A stretch of 43,516 nt of DNA from assembly GCA_031253545.1 (NCBI GenBank), contig JAIRWH010000019.1, positions 1-43,516 of the forward strand. Reading direction: 5' to 3'. Below, piece after piece: positions 26,833 to 35,659 of the stretch; the first letter of the stretch is position 1; every line of letters starts with the position of its first letter. Position numbers and translations under genes: made by a program. The notes under the pieces are model-generated. The model did no database searches, was not told the DNA's origin, and was given only the letters and a program-made list of their open reading frames with translations. Source of the DNA: Oscillospiraceae bacterium. Lineage in GTDB: Bacteria; Bacillota; Clostridia; Oscillospirales; UBA929.

Positions 26833-27596
26833 AACGCCGCATTCTCCTCCGCGAGCTTGAAAAACACTTCTTCAAGGCTCTTACATTCGTGTTGCCGCGT
26901 CAGCTCGTCAATCGTGCCCTCGCCGAGCAGCTTGCCTTTTCCGAGTATGCCTATGCGGTCGCACAGGCGTTCCACCACACTGAGCGTGTGGTCGGACAGC
27001 ACAATGGTCTTGCCCTTATCGCGGCAATGCAGTATAAAGTCCTCCGCCTCTTTTTTTGCCGTAACATCCAAACCCAGCGTGGGTTCGTCGAAGAGCATGA
27101 GTTGGGGGTCGTGTATTATCGCGCGCGCGAAGCTCACTTTCTGCCGTGTGCCCTTTGACAGCTTGCCCGCCGCTTTCTGCAAATGCTCCGTGAAGCGAAA
27201 CTGCTCGGCAAGCTCGTGTATGCGCGCGGAAGAGACCTCGTCGGGCACATCGTTGAGCCGCGCGAAATACTGTATGTTCTCGTAGGCCGTCAGGCGGTCG
27301 TAAAGGCCCACGTCGCCGCCGAAGAGCAAACCCGTCTTCCTGCGCACTTCGTCCGCCCGGGTAATGATGTCGCAGCCGTCCACGGTGGCGGTGCCCTCGG
27401 ACGGGGTGAGCATTGTGGCCACCATGCGCAGGGTGGTGGTCTTGCCCGCGCCGTTAGCGCCGAGAAGGCCGTATATCCGCCCGCCGCTCACTTGCAGCGA
27501 AAGGCCGTCCACGGCGGTAAGGCTCGTCTGCCCGGTTTGCTTTCTGTGCTTGCCCGTCACGGGAAACCGCTTTGTGAGGGCTTTCAGCTCCAGCAT
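26829..27596 (-). CDS. natA: NatA-like ABC transporter ATPase
   Basis: ATP-binding partner of NatB, 255 aa. Walker A GANGAGKTTT (about 47-56), Q-loop region TGLLFGGDVGLYDRLT, signature LSKGTRQKV (about 145), Walker B LMLFDEPTLGLD (about 165) and an H-loop in LSDHTLSVVERL. The signature is LSKGTRQ rather than LSGGQ, usual in this subfamily. Its ATG shares one base with the upstream ispH-rpsA stop (TGATG), so ribosomes can pass directly on. Confidence 0.92.
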   Translation of the reverse strand: MLELKALTKRFPVTGKHRKQTGQTSLTAVDGLSLQVSGGRIYGLLGANGAGKTTTLRMVATMLTPSEGTATVDGCDIITRADEVRRKTGLLFGGDVGLYDRLTAYENIQYFARLNDVPDEVSSARIHELAEQFRFTEHLQKAAGKLSKGTRQKVSFARAIIHDPQLMLFDEPTLGLDVTAKKEAEDFILHCRDKGKTIVLSDHTLSVVERLCDRIGILGKGKLLGEGTIDELTRQHECKSLEEVFFKLAEENAAL

Positions 27597-29698
27597 CAGG
27601 CTTCCCCTTTCTCCGCGTCTGCGGCTTCGCCGTCCGGCATAGCGTCGCCGTCCGGCGATTCGCCGCCGGCATCTTCCGGCGTGAGGGGAATGGCCACGGC
27701 TTCGGTGTCGGACGCGCCGCCGTCGCCTTCGTCCTCCTCAGGCTCCGTGAGCGCCTTAACGGAGAGGGAGATTTTCTTCTTTTCGCAGTCCACGGCAATG
27801 AGCTTTACCTTAATGACATCGCCTTCGTTCACCACATCGGAAGGCTTGGCCACATGGTGGTGGGCAAGGTGCGAGATATGCACAAGGCCGTCCACCCCGG
27901 GCAGTATTTCGCAAAACGCGCCGAACGGCATGAGCTTCACGACCTTCACGTCAAGCACATCGTTCACCCTGCACGCGTTGAGGAACTTCGTCCACGGGTT
28001 GTCCTCCGGTTTGCGGTAAGCGAGCGATATCTTCTTCTTTTCCCTGTCGAAGCCCAGTACGCGCACGGTGAGCCTGTCGCCGGGCTTTACCACATCCGAC
28101 GGCTGCGCGATGCGCTGCCAGCTCAGCTCGGACACATGCACCATGCCGTCTATGCCGCCAATATCCACAAACGCGCCGTAGGACGTGAGGGATTTCACGG
28201 TACCCTCAAAGGTTTTGCCCACTTCCAAACTTTCCCACACGGCGTCGGAGGCGGCTTTGCGCTCTTCCTGCTGCACGGCGCGCACGGAACCCACCACACG
28301 CCGCCTCGCGCGGTTGAACTCGGTAATGCGCAGCCTCACCTTTTGGGAAACAAGCTGCGAGAGCTGCGCGTCTTTCGGCAGACCCGACTGTGACGCGGGC
28401 ACGAAGACCCTCACGCCCTTGACGGACACCACCACGCCGCCCTTGTTTTCCTCCGTCACGGTGCCTTCCAGCACAGCGCCGCTTTCCCTGGCGGCCTCCA
28501 CCGTTTCCCAGCTCTTAACCACTTCCAGGCGTTTCCGCGAGAGCATGGTGGTGCCTTCCACATCGTTGACGCGAACCACGAAGACTTCGATTTCGTCGCC
28601 CACTTTCAGTTTTTCCTGCACGCTTTCCGAGGGGTCTTCGCTCAGTTCGTCCACGGGTATATACCCGGCGTGCTTTGTGCCGAGGTCCACAGACACCTCC
28701 GTGGGTGAGATTGCCGTGATGACCCCCGTCACCTTATCGCCTGTGTAGAGTGTTTTCACAGAAGACTCAAGAAGCTCGGCGAAACTTTCGCCATTGTCTG
28801 CGGCGGCTTCGTCGGCGCGGGTTTCGGGGGTGTCCGCCTCTTGCGGCGCTTGCTCCTCCGCTGTGCCGACTTCGGCGTTCATCATCTCTTCCATCTTTTT
28901 CACAACCTCCTCAATTATTGATGCCGGCGTGGATGTGCCGGCCGTGACGGCCACCGTAACGCAACGCTCCCGCAACAACGCGGGCAACCGGCGCGAAGAA
29001 GGCACAATGACGGCGTTGGGGGCGCAAGCGGCAAGGTTGCGCGTGTTGGAACTGGCGTTGTCGCCCACCACCACTAAAATATCCGCCTTCGCGGCCATCT
29101 CCTCCGCCTCGCGCCTGCGCGTATCGGCGGTACCGCATATTGTATCAATTATTTCTACATTTGTATAGTGCTTTTTCAGAAAATACACACACTCTTCCCA
29201 TTTGCCCCTGTGAGCGGTGGTTTGCGACACCACGCAGTATGGCTTGCGCCTGTCGTCCTCGCCCCGCGCCGCCAATTCCTCAAGCGAGGAAATCACCGCC
29301 GCGTCGGCGCATCTGCTTGCCACCGCGCGCACCTCCGGGTGCTCGGCGCTGCCGAATATCATTATGCGGCGGCCTTCCCCGCTCTTGGTCTGCACAATAT
29401 TGTGTATGCGCGCCACGCACGGGCAGGTGGCGTCCACCACGCGCCGGCCGCGCAAGGCTTCGCACAGCGCCTTGTCCGCCCCGTGGCTGCGGAGCATCAC
29501 GCCCGCGCCTTCCGGCACATCGTCGAGGCTTTCGGCGATATGTATCCCCTCGGCGCGCAGCTGCTCCACCGCGGCTTCGTTATGCACCGGCGGGCCTATG
29601 CACCAAAGCGGCGGCTCGGCGGCGCGGGCAAGCTCCAAAGCCCTGGCCACACCGAAGCAAAAGCCCGTGTGCCGCGCTATGATGAGTTTCTTAATCAT
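27596..29698 (-). CDS. ispH-rpsA: IspH fused to ribosomal protein S1
   Basis: Residues about 1-280 are 4-hydroxy-3-methylbut-2-enyl diphosphate reductase, the last step of the MEP isoprenoid route. The three [4Fe-4S] cysteines are visible in HTGFCFGV, DATCPC and DTICGT. After an acidic linker come four S1 RNA-binding domains (about 315-385, 400-470, 487-560, 572-645; e.g. GTVKSLTSYGAFVDIGGIDGMVHVSELSW) and an acidic tail. The fusion is known in Clostridia and probably serves as the ribosomal S1-like factor while making isoprenoid precursors. 700 aa. The ATG overlaps the plsC stop (ATGA) and the stop overlaps natA. Confidence 0.95.
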   Translation of the reverse strand: MIKKLIIARHTGFCFGVARALELARAAEPPLWCIGPPVHNEAAVEQLRAEGIHIAESLDDVPEGAGVMLRSHGADKALCEALRGRRVVDATCPCVARIHNIVQTKSGEGRRIMIFGSAEHPEVRAVASRCADAAVISSLEELAARGEDDRRKPYCVVSQTTAHRGKWEECVYFLKKHYTNVEIIDTICGTADTRRREAEEMAAKADILVVVGDNASSNTRNLAACAPNAVIVPSSRRLPALLRERCVTVAVTAGTSTPASIIEEVVKKMEEMMNAEVGTAEEQAPQEADTPETRADEAAADNGESFAELLESSVKTLYTGDKVTGVITAISPTEVSVDLGTKHAGYIPVDELSEDPSESVQEKLKVGDEIEVFVVRVNDVEGTTMLSRKRLEVVKSWETVEAARESGAVLEGTVTEENKGGVVVSVKGVRVFVPASQSGLPKDAQLSQLVSQKVRLRITEFNRARRRVVGSVRAVQQEERKAASDAVWESLEVGKTFEGTVKSLTSYGAFVDIGGIDGMVHVSELSWQRIAQPSDVVKPGDRLTVRVLGFDREKKKISLAYRKPEDNPWTKFLNACRVNDVLDVKVVKLMPFGAFCEILPGVDGLVHISHLAHHHVAKPSDVVNEGDVIKVKLIAVDCEKKKISLSVKALTEPEEDEGDGGASDTEAVAIPLTPEDAGGESPDGDAMPDGEAADAEKGEA

Positions 29699-30282
29699 TG
29701 CTTGTCCGGGTTCATGGAGTAGATACGCGCCATCATGTCAAACGTAGCCGCCTTGTAACTCTCCGTGCGGCTCACGCCTTCGAGCAGCGCCACGCGAAAC
29801 GGCGAGCCGATATACACGCGTATGGAATCTATGAGCATACGCCTTCTGTGCGTGATGTACACGGGCACGAGCGGCACATCGGCTTTGCAGGCAATCATGG
29901 CGCAGCCGGTGAGCGCGTTGGCGGGGTCTTCTTTCTTCACGCGGGTGCCTTCGGGGAAAATCAGCACATTGTGGCCGGCTTTGAGCACCTCGATGGTTTT
30001 GCGCACCGCGCTGATGTCCGACTTGCCGCGCTCCACGGGGTAGCCGCCCACGCTTGTCATAAACCAGCGCATGGGCGGAAACCTGAAAAGCTCCGCCTTC
30101 GCCATATAGCGCGGCTTGTCCTTGCGCGGCAGCGCGCCGGTGATAAACACGGGGTCGAAAAGCCCGTAATGGTTGCCCACCACCATATACGGCGCGTCGG
30201 GGAGGTTCTCCCTGCCGTAATAACGGAAACGCCAAAGCAGCCGGAACAGGTTGGAAAAGAACCAATACACCACCCGATACAT
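29695..30282 (-). CDS. plsC: 1-acyl-glycerol-3-phosphate acyltransferase
   Basis: PlsC-family acyltransferase placing the second acyl chain on lysophosphatidic acid. An N-terminal membrane helix (YRVVYWFFSNLFRLLWRF) precedes NHYGLFDPV (catalytic HX4D, about 37-45), KAELFRFPPMRWFMTSVGGYPVERG and FPEGTR (about 108). Length is 195 aa from ATG 30282. A GTG two codons earlier (30288) overlaps the cmk stop and could be the real start. The track's longer start lies inside cmk. It sits between cmk and ispH-rpsA, a common clostridial order. Confidence 0.92.
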   Translation of the reverse strand: MYRVVYWFFSNLFRLLWRFRYYGRENLPDAPYMVVGNHYGLFDPVFITGALPRKDKPRYMAKAELFRFPPMRWFMTSVGGYPVERGKSDISAVRKTIEVLKAGHNVLIFPEGTRVKKEDPANALTGCAMIACKADVPLVPVYITHRRRMLIDSIRVYIGSPFRVALLEGVSRTESYKAATFDMMARIYSMNPDKQ

Positions 30283-30284
30283 CG

Positions 30285-30932
30285 TCACAAGCCCAGCCTT
30301 TCTGTCACAATCTCGCGGATAATAGCCACGCTGCGCTCCCACTCGTTGCCCGTGGTGTCCACAATCACCGCGTCCGGCGCCGGCCTCAGGGGCGCCGACG
30401 CGCGGCGCGCGTCGGACTCATCCCTGTTTTCCATATCGCGCAGCACAGACCGGTAATCCATCGTCTCGCCCCTTGCGGTCATCTCTTCCCAACGGCGGCG
30501 GGCCCGCTCCCGGGGCGAAGCGGTGAGGAAGATTTTCAGGTCCGCGTCGGGGAGCACCACGGTGCCGATATCGCGTCCGTCCATAATTACGTCGTGGCGG
30601 CGGGCCGCGTCGCGCTGGCGCTGCAACAAAAACTCGCGCACCTGCGGCAGGGCGGACACGTCGGAGGCCGCTTTGGATACCTCGTGGCGGCGTATGGCGT
30701 CGGTAACGTCTTCGCCGTTCAGGCGCGTTATCTGCCGCCCCGCGCCGTCGTAGCCTATCTCTATGTCCATCTTGTGCAGCTCCAGCGGGCGCGTCAGGGT
30801 ATACAGCCCCACGGCGCGGTATATGGCCCCCGTGTCCACATATCGGAAACCCACGTCGGAAGCCACGCGGCGGGCAATGGTGCTCTTGCCCGCGCCGGAC
30901 GGCCCGTCTATAGCCACTTTCCTCGTGCTCAC
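30285..30932 (-). CDS. cmk: Cytidylate kinase
   Basis: Phosphorylates CMP/dCMP. P-loop AIDGPSGAGKST (about 6-17), YVDTGAIYRAV (about 30-40), MDGRDIGTVVLPDADLKIFLTAS and RRWEEMTARG (LID). Length is 215 aa from GTG 30932, whose GTGA overlaps the stop of the upstream flavoprotein; the track's 12 additional residues are out of place. Confidence 0.95.
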   Translation of the reverse strand: MSTRKVAIDGPSGAGKSTIARRVASDVGFRYVDTGAIYRAVGLYTLTRPLELHKMDIEIGYDGAGRQITRLNGEDVTDAIRRHEVSKAASDVSALPQVREFLLQRQRDAARRHDVIMDGRDIGTVVLPDADLKIFLTASPRERARRRWEEMTARGETMDYRSVLRDMENRDESDARRASAPLRPAPDAVIVDTTGNEWERSVAIIREIVTERLGL

Positions 30933-32065
30933 GCGCCCACCCCCATGCCCGCCGCGTAGCCCGTGCACAGCGCTATATGCAGGTTGTAACCGCCCGTGTA
31001 GGCATCCACGTCAATTATCTCGCCCGCGAAGTGCAGGCCGTCCTGTTTTTTGCTTTCCATGGTCGCGGGCTTAATTTCGTCCGCGCGCACCCCGCCGCGC
31101 GTCACAATCGCCTCGCTCAGCGGCGCTTTATCCGTAATGGCCACGCGCGCGGCCTTCATCACGTCCACTATGCGCCTCCGCGCCTGTTTATCCGTCTCGC
31201 AGGCTTTTATGCCCGGCGCGACCTCCGCCTTCGCGAGTATCGGGGGTATAAGCGGCGCGGGGAGCACGCCGCGCAGGGCGTTGGAGAGCAACTGCGGCCC
31301 GCGCAGGGCAAAGTCCCTCACGAGCCTTGCGTCCAACTGCTCGCGCGAGAGCCCCGGTTTCAGGTCAATAACGATATCGTCGCCCTTTCGCCACCGGGCG
31401 GACGCGCCGAGTATGAGCGGCCCGGACAAACCCGTGTGCGTAATGAGCATCTCGCCCACCTCGCCGTCTATCGCCACGTTTTTCAGCGTCAACCCCGCCG
31501 CGCCCTCGATAAATATATCTCGCGAGAGCAGCGGCACAATAGACGCTTCCGGCGGCGTCACAGTATGGCCCGCCGCGCTCGCGAGGGCGTAACCGCCCCC
31601 GTCCGAGCCCGTGTGCGGGTAACTCGCCCCGCCCGTGGCCAATATCACGGGCAACGCGGGCAGCGAACGCACATTCGCCTTCACATACGACACCCCCGCC
31701 GCCGAGGCGGCGCGGCACAGCGCGTCCACAATATCCCGCGCCTTTCCGCTTTCGGGGAACACGCGCCGCCCGCGCTCCACCGTGAGCGCCACGCCCTCCT
31801 CGCGGAAAAAGCGCATGGCCTCGCGCGGGGGAAACCGGCTGAGCGCGCCATACAGGAAGCGCCCGTTGCGCGGCACATTGGCGAGGAAGGTGTCTATATC
31901 GCAATCGTTGGTGATATTGCACCGGCCCTTGCCCGTAATGAGCAGTTTCTTTCCCGGGCGGTCGTTTTTGTCGGTCAAGGTCACGTCGAACCCGCGCCGC
32001 GCCGCTTGTATAGACGCCATAAGCCCCGCCGGCCCCGCGCCCACCACAGTCACGCGCTTTGGCAT
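30929..32065 (-). CDS. BaiN/HI0933-family flavoprotein
   Basis: FAD-binding oxidoreductase: VVGAGPAGLMASIQAARRG (dinucleotide loop, about 6-24), KKLLITGKGRCNITN (family signature), VILATGGASYPHTGSDGGGYA and the C-terminal HFAGEIIDVDAYTGGYNLHIALCTGYAAG. The substrate is unknown. At 378 aa it is shorter than the usual ~400; the gap lies just before the ATGG motif (VKANVRSLPALPVILATGG), where a strand pair is normally present. Its ATG directly abuts the CPBP gene's TAA, and its stop overlaps cmk. Confidence 0.9.
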   Translation of the reverse strand: MPKRVTVVGAGPAGLMASIQAARRGFDVTLTDKNDRPGKKLLITGKGRCNITNDCDIDTFLANVPRNGRFLYGALSRFPPREAMRFFREEGVALTVERGRRVFPESGKARDIVDALCRAASAAGVSYVKANVRSLPALPVILATGGASYPHTGSDGGGYALASAAGHTVTPPEASIVPLLSRDIFIEGAAGLTLKNVAIDGEVGEMLITHTGLSGPLILGASARWRKGDDIVIDLKPGLSREQLDARLVRDFALRGPQLLSNALRGVLPAPLIPPILAKAEVAPGIKACETDKQARRRIVDVMKAARVAITDKAPLSEAIVTRGGVRADEIKPATMESKKQDGLHFAGEIIDVDAYTGGYNLHIALCTGYAAGMGVGA

Positions 32066-33067
32066 TTATATTGGTTCCCGCTCTTTTGAGTAGTGGTGGA
32101 AGGCGAAAAGGAACACAAACGCCACTATAAGCCCGACGGGCAGCAAAAACACGTCGGGTATATCTTCGGGCAGCAGCCGCAACAGGTAATTGGACGCGTT
32201 GAACGCCATGTGCATTGCAATCGGCACAATAATATTCCTGCGCCGCTCATATACCCAGCCGAGCAGTATACCGAGGGCGGCGGCGTAGGCGGCTTGCACC
32301 AATGTGACCGCGGAGAAGGATAAATGCGCCGCGCCGAACACGGCCGCCGAAATGAATATGGCGTGTCGCGGGCCGAGCAGGCGGCGCGCCCTGCCCTGCA
32401 CGAAGCCCCTGTAGACTATTTCCTCAATAATCGGCGCGAAGAGCACGCTATACAGGGCAAACAAGTGCGTTTGGCCACGTATGATGTCGTTCATGAGTTC
32501 GTTGTAGTCGTTTCCCACATCCGGGAAGAAGGCGAAAAAGAAGTTCACCAAGTATATCAGTATAATGTACATACCCACGGCGCACGGCAGAAGCAGGGCG
32601 GCGAGCTTCACGGTGGCCGTGTCCGCGCCCACGGTGTTTTCCCCGGTTCTCCTGCGTTCCTTGAGGTATATGGGTATAAGGACGGCCATGCCGATTGCCG
32701 CCGCCGCGATGGACATGAGGGACGAATAGCGGTAGGCGGTCTCCAAGGCCTTATCCGTCAGCGCGGATACATCGCTCAAATCGCTCTCTTGCAGCACAAG
32801 CCCAACCGTAATGAGGAGCGCCGCCGCAAACGACACAAGGTACATGATGCCCAGATACAGCAGCGGCGGCCACGCGACATGCCAAATCCGGCGGAACAGC
32901 GACGGCTTCGGCGGCACGGCGGGGGGGTTGCCGCCGTACGGCGGGGGAATCGGCGCTTGCAAAGGCTGCCCCGTCAGGCGTTGGTATTCGGCCAATCGCT
33001 TGTAATATTCGTCCCACTGCTTGCGCGACTCTTCTATTTCCTCCCGTGTGGGCTCGTGGTTATCCAT
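32066..33067 (-). CDS. CPBP-family intramembrane protease-like protein
   Basis: 333 aa. A charged, Pro-rich cytoplasmic N-terminus (about 1-60, PPPYGGNPPAVPPKP) precedes about eight membrane helices. Abi/CAAX-protease motifs are EEIVYRGF (about 215-222), FGAAHLSF (His about 248) and HMAFNASN (about 292-299), giving the complete Glu-Glu/His/His-Asn set. Members act as CAAX-like proteases or bacteriocin-immunity proteins; the role here is unknown. It is the first gene of the eight-gene minus-strand run, behind GGGGAGGCGG. Confidence 0.9.
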   Translation of the reverse strand: MDNHEPTREEIEESRKQWDEYYKRLAEYQRLTGQPLQAPIPPPYGGNPPAVPPKPSLFRRIWHVAWPPLLYLGIMYLVSFAAALLITVGLVLQESDLSDVSALTDKALETAYRYSSLMSIAAAAIGMAVLIPIYLKERRRTGENTVGADTATVKLAALLLPCAVGMYIILIYLVNFFFAFFPDVGNDYNELMNDIIRGQTHLFALYSVLFAPIIEEIVYRGFVQGRARRLLGPRHAIFISAAVFGAAHLSFSAVTLVQAAYAAALGILLGWVYERRRNIIVPIAMHMAFNASNYLLRLLPEDIPDVFLLPVGLIVAFVFLFAFHHYSKEREPI

Positions 33068-33094
33068 GCCCTCACCGCCTCCCCGTTTTTATGT

Positions 33095-33124
33095 ATTCTA
33101 TCACCCGCGCGCGCCTTTTGTCAA
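33095..33124 (-). promoter_or_regulatory. Promoter of the eight-gene CPBP-to-ATPase operon
   Basis: Minus strand TTGACA (33119-33124), 18 bp, TAGAAT (33095-33100). Confidence 0.7.
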
Positions 33125-33420
33125 GAACGCGCGTGGCGCGGCACGGCGCGCCGCGTATTGCCGACGCGCTCACCACGGCGCAGGTACATGTGAGGTTGCC
33201 GCAAACGCAGAGCAAAAGGGCTGCCGAAGGCGGCGCGCGGCGCGCGGCGGGCCGTAGCCCACCCGCAATCCCCGTCCACTAACCACTATCAACTAACCAC
33301 TGAACACCCCTCTTTTCCTCCCGCGCAAAAATACCCATTGCGCCCTGTCCGGCCAAGGGGGGATGTCAACGGTTTTGCAAAATGTTCAGAAACAGGCGGC
33401 ATTAGGGCTTATGAAGTTTT
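33125..33420. other. Non-coding spacer between divergent units
   Basis: Contains GC-rich CGCGCGGCGCGCGGC runs and then, at 33270-33305, low-complexity sequence reading AGTGGTTAGTTGATAGTGG on the minus strand. The short ORFs here have no ribosome site or recognisable protein. Confidence 0.4.
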
Positions 33421-33424
33421 TTTC

Positions 33425-33453
33425 TTTACAATTCCGCGCTATTATGGTACAAT
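33425..33453 (+). promoter_or_regulatory. Promoter with a long leader before the membrane XRE gene
   Basis: TTTACA (33425-33430), 17 bp, TACAAT (33448-33453). It implies a leader of about 300 nt before the gene at 33758. Confidence 0.7.
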
Positions 33454-33757
33454 AGCCGTAAATCGTTTGAACGACAGCGTTTTGCGGTGTTCTGTGACGG
33501 CAAATCCCACGAGTGTTCGCGTTGCGCTACGCTGTGTCGGCGTTGCGCTGGAGTATCGTCCTTATCCGCGCCGGCGGGCGTGGAACGGGCAGGCGGGGAA
33601 ATTTATATTCGCGGAAGGTTGAGAGCTTATAGGAGGGTGTAAAACACTTTTTGCATTGTATTTTGGCTGTATGTAAAAGACTTTTGATAGACAAAAAACC
33701 CTGCGCTGATAGCCTTGGGTTAGGACGAGGGTGTGATGTCGAAAAGGTGTTGCCAAT
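33454..33757 (+). other. Leader of the membrane XRE gene
   Basis: About 300 nt containing a repeated GTTGCGCT and an AGGAGGGTGT at 33631 that resembles a ribosome site, followed by TTG codons but no convincing peptide. No riboswitch consensus is recognised. Confidence 0.35.
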
Positions 33758-34345
33758 ATGGAACTTGCCAAACAGATTAAAAAGTATCGGGCTGCGTTGA
33801 ATCTGTCCCAGGACGAATTTGCCGAGAAAATCTACGTGACACGGCAAACCGTGTCGAACTGGGAAAACGGGAAAAACTACCCGGATATTCACAGCATCCT
33901 GCGGATGGCAACCCTTTTCGACGTATCCCTCGATCAACTAATCAAAGGGGATGTTTTAGTCATGAAAGAGAAAATCGATGCGGCGGAGATGAGGAAACTC
34001 AAGACAAACACCATCATATACGGCGCCCTGCTGATAAACGCCATGCTCGCGCTGTACCCCCTTGTGCATTTTCTGGGCAACATTGGGCTTGCGACGTGGG
34101 GGGTGCAGATGATTTTTGCCATATGCTTCTCCATCGTTGTGGAAAAGCAGAAGAAGAAACTCAATATCCAGACCTACAAGGAAATCAGCGCGTTCTTCGA
34201 CGGGGTTCCGTTGGATGAAATCGAGAAAAAACGTGAGACCGAGAAGCGTCTGTTGCAAAGGGTACTGATGGGTGCCGGAAGCATGGGGATAGCGATCGTC
34301 GCCGTCATTCTGTACTGGTTGCTGTCTTGGTTGCTGAGGGTGTAG
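33758..34345 (+). CDS. XRE regulator with membrane domain
   Basis: 195 aa. The N-terminal HTH (about 1-60) reads QIKKYRAALNLSQDEFAEKIYVTRQTVSNWENGKNYPDI, and SILRMATLFDVSLDQLIKGD is the usual continuation. After a charged stretch come two helices (about 82-130) and a C-terminal helix (about 173-192). This is a common Firmicutes type, thought to couple membrane or envelope state to transcription. It lacks a neighbouring target operon. ATG 33758 follows AAAAGGTGTTGCCAAT. Confidence 0.9.
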   Translation: MELAKQIKKYRAALNLSQDEFAEKIYVTRQTVSNWENGKNYPDIHSILRMATLFDVSLDQLIKGDVLVMKEKIDAAEMRKLKTNTIIYGALLINAMLALYPLVHFLGNIGLATWGVQMIFAICFSIVVEKQKKKLNIQTYKEISAFFDGVPLDEIEKKRETEKRLLQRVLMGAGSMGIAIVAVILYWLLSWLLRV

Positions 34346-34467
34346 GCGCGGTCGCAGCGAAGCGGATAACGCTGTAACCCGCAAAACCCCCGCTCCCACT
34401 CCCACGCCCACCGACCGCTAACAACCGTTACCTGCCGACCGCTCCCCGTAAACTGCCCGTTGCGGGG
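34346..34467. other. C-rich spacer between convergent genes
   Basis: Low complexity (CCCGCTCCCACTCCCACGCCC, CTAACAACCGTTACC). CCCCG/CGGGG near 34445 may weakly end metK-directed transcripts. No gene is visible. Confidence 0.35.
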
Positions 34468-35646
34468 TTAGAGTTGCGCTTTCAGCTCCGCCACCTTGTC
34501 TAATCTTTCCCAAGGCAGGTCTATGTCGTCGCGGCCGAAATGACCGTAGGCCGCCGTCTGCCTGAATATCGGGCGGCGCAGGTTAAGGGACGCGATGATG
34601 CCCGCCGGGCGCAGGTCGAAAGTGTTTTTCACAATCTCCGCAAGCCGGGCATCGTCCGCCTTGCCTGTGCCGAACGTGTCTACCAGCACGCTCACGGGGC
34701 GCGCCACGCCGATGGCGTAAGCAAGCTCTATCTCGCAACGGTCCGCTAAACCCGCCGCCACTAAGTTCTTCGCGGCGTATCTTGCCATATACGAGGCGGA
34801 ACGGTCTACCTTGGTGGGGTCTTTGCCGGAGAAAGAGCCGCCGCCGTGGCGGGCGTAGCCGCCGTAGGTGTCCACAATCAGTTTGCGGCCGGTGAGGCCG
34901 GAGTCGCCCGCCGGCCCTCCCACCACAAAACGCCCCGTGGGGTTGATGAATATCTTGGTGTCTTTGTCTATCCACTCTTTCGGTATAACGGGCGTGATGA
35001 CGGCCTCAAACACATCGTCGCGCAGGCGGCTTATCGTTACGCTGTCTTTGTGCTGCGTGGAGACCACAATCGCCTCGCAGCGCTCCACCTTGCCGTGCTC
35101 GCCGTATTGCACGGTAATCTGCGCCTTGCCGTCGGGGCGCAGGTAGTCTATGACACCCTCCTTACGCACGGCGGCCAACCTGCGGCAGAGCTTGTGCGCG
35201 TAGGTGATGGCGGCGGGCATGTAGGTGTCGGTCTCGTTGCAGGCAAAGCCGAACATCATGCCTTGGTCGCCCGCGCCGATGAGGTCGGCCTCGTCTTTGG
35301 CGCTGCTTTTGTATTCCAAACTCTTGTCCACACCCACGGCGATGTCGGGGCTTTGCTCGTCAATGCTGGTGATGACGGCGCACGACTTGGAATCGAAGCC
35401 GCAGGTGGGGTCGTTATAACCGATGGCCTCGATGGTTTTCCTCACGATGTGCGGTATATCCACATAACCCGTGTTGAGCGTAATCTCGCCCATAACGAGC
35501 GCCATACCGGTGGTGACGATGGTCTCGCAGGCCACGCGCGCGGTGGGTTCCTGCTCAATCATCGCATCGAGCACGGCATCGGATACTTGGTCGCACACTT
35601 TGTCCGGATGACCCTCCGTGACGGATTCGGATGTAAACAGACGCAT
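34468..35646 (-). CDS. metK: S-adenosylmethionine synthase
   Basis: Makes SAM from methionine and ATP. It begins [40 protein letters not shown] (about 117-128), [19 protein letters not shown] (P-loop) and the C-terminal [15 protein letters not shown] are diagnostic. 392 aa. It lies 13 bp after ahcY behind AAGGAGGT, so synthesis and by-product removal of SAM are co-expressed. Confidence 0.97.
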   Translation of the reverse strand: MRLFTSESVTEGHPDKVCDQVSDAVLDAMIEQEPTARVACETIVTTGMALVMGEITLNTGYVDIPHIVRKTIEAIGYNDPTCGFDSKSCAVITSIDEQSPDIAVGVDKSLEYKSSAKDEADLIGAGDQGMMFGFACNETDTYMPAAITYAHKLCRRLAAVRKEGVIDYLRPDGKAQITVQYGEHGKVERCEAIVVSTQHKDSVTISRLRDDVFEAVITPVIPKEWIDKDTKIFINPTGRFVVGGPAGDSGLTGRKLIVDTYGGYARHGGGSFSGKDPTKVDRSASYMARYAAKNLVAAGLADRCEIELAYAIGVARPVSVLVDTFGTGKADDARLAEIVKNTFDLRPAGIIASLNLRRPIFRQTAAYGHFGRDDIDLPWERLDKVAELKAQL

Positions 35647-35659
35647 TTTATGTACCTCC

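Noticed and set aside
33338-33622. 94-aa ORF before the membrane XRE gene
   Set aside because: It spans a strong promoter, has no ribosome site and an Arg/Val-rich shadow-like composition.
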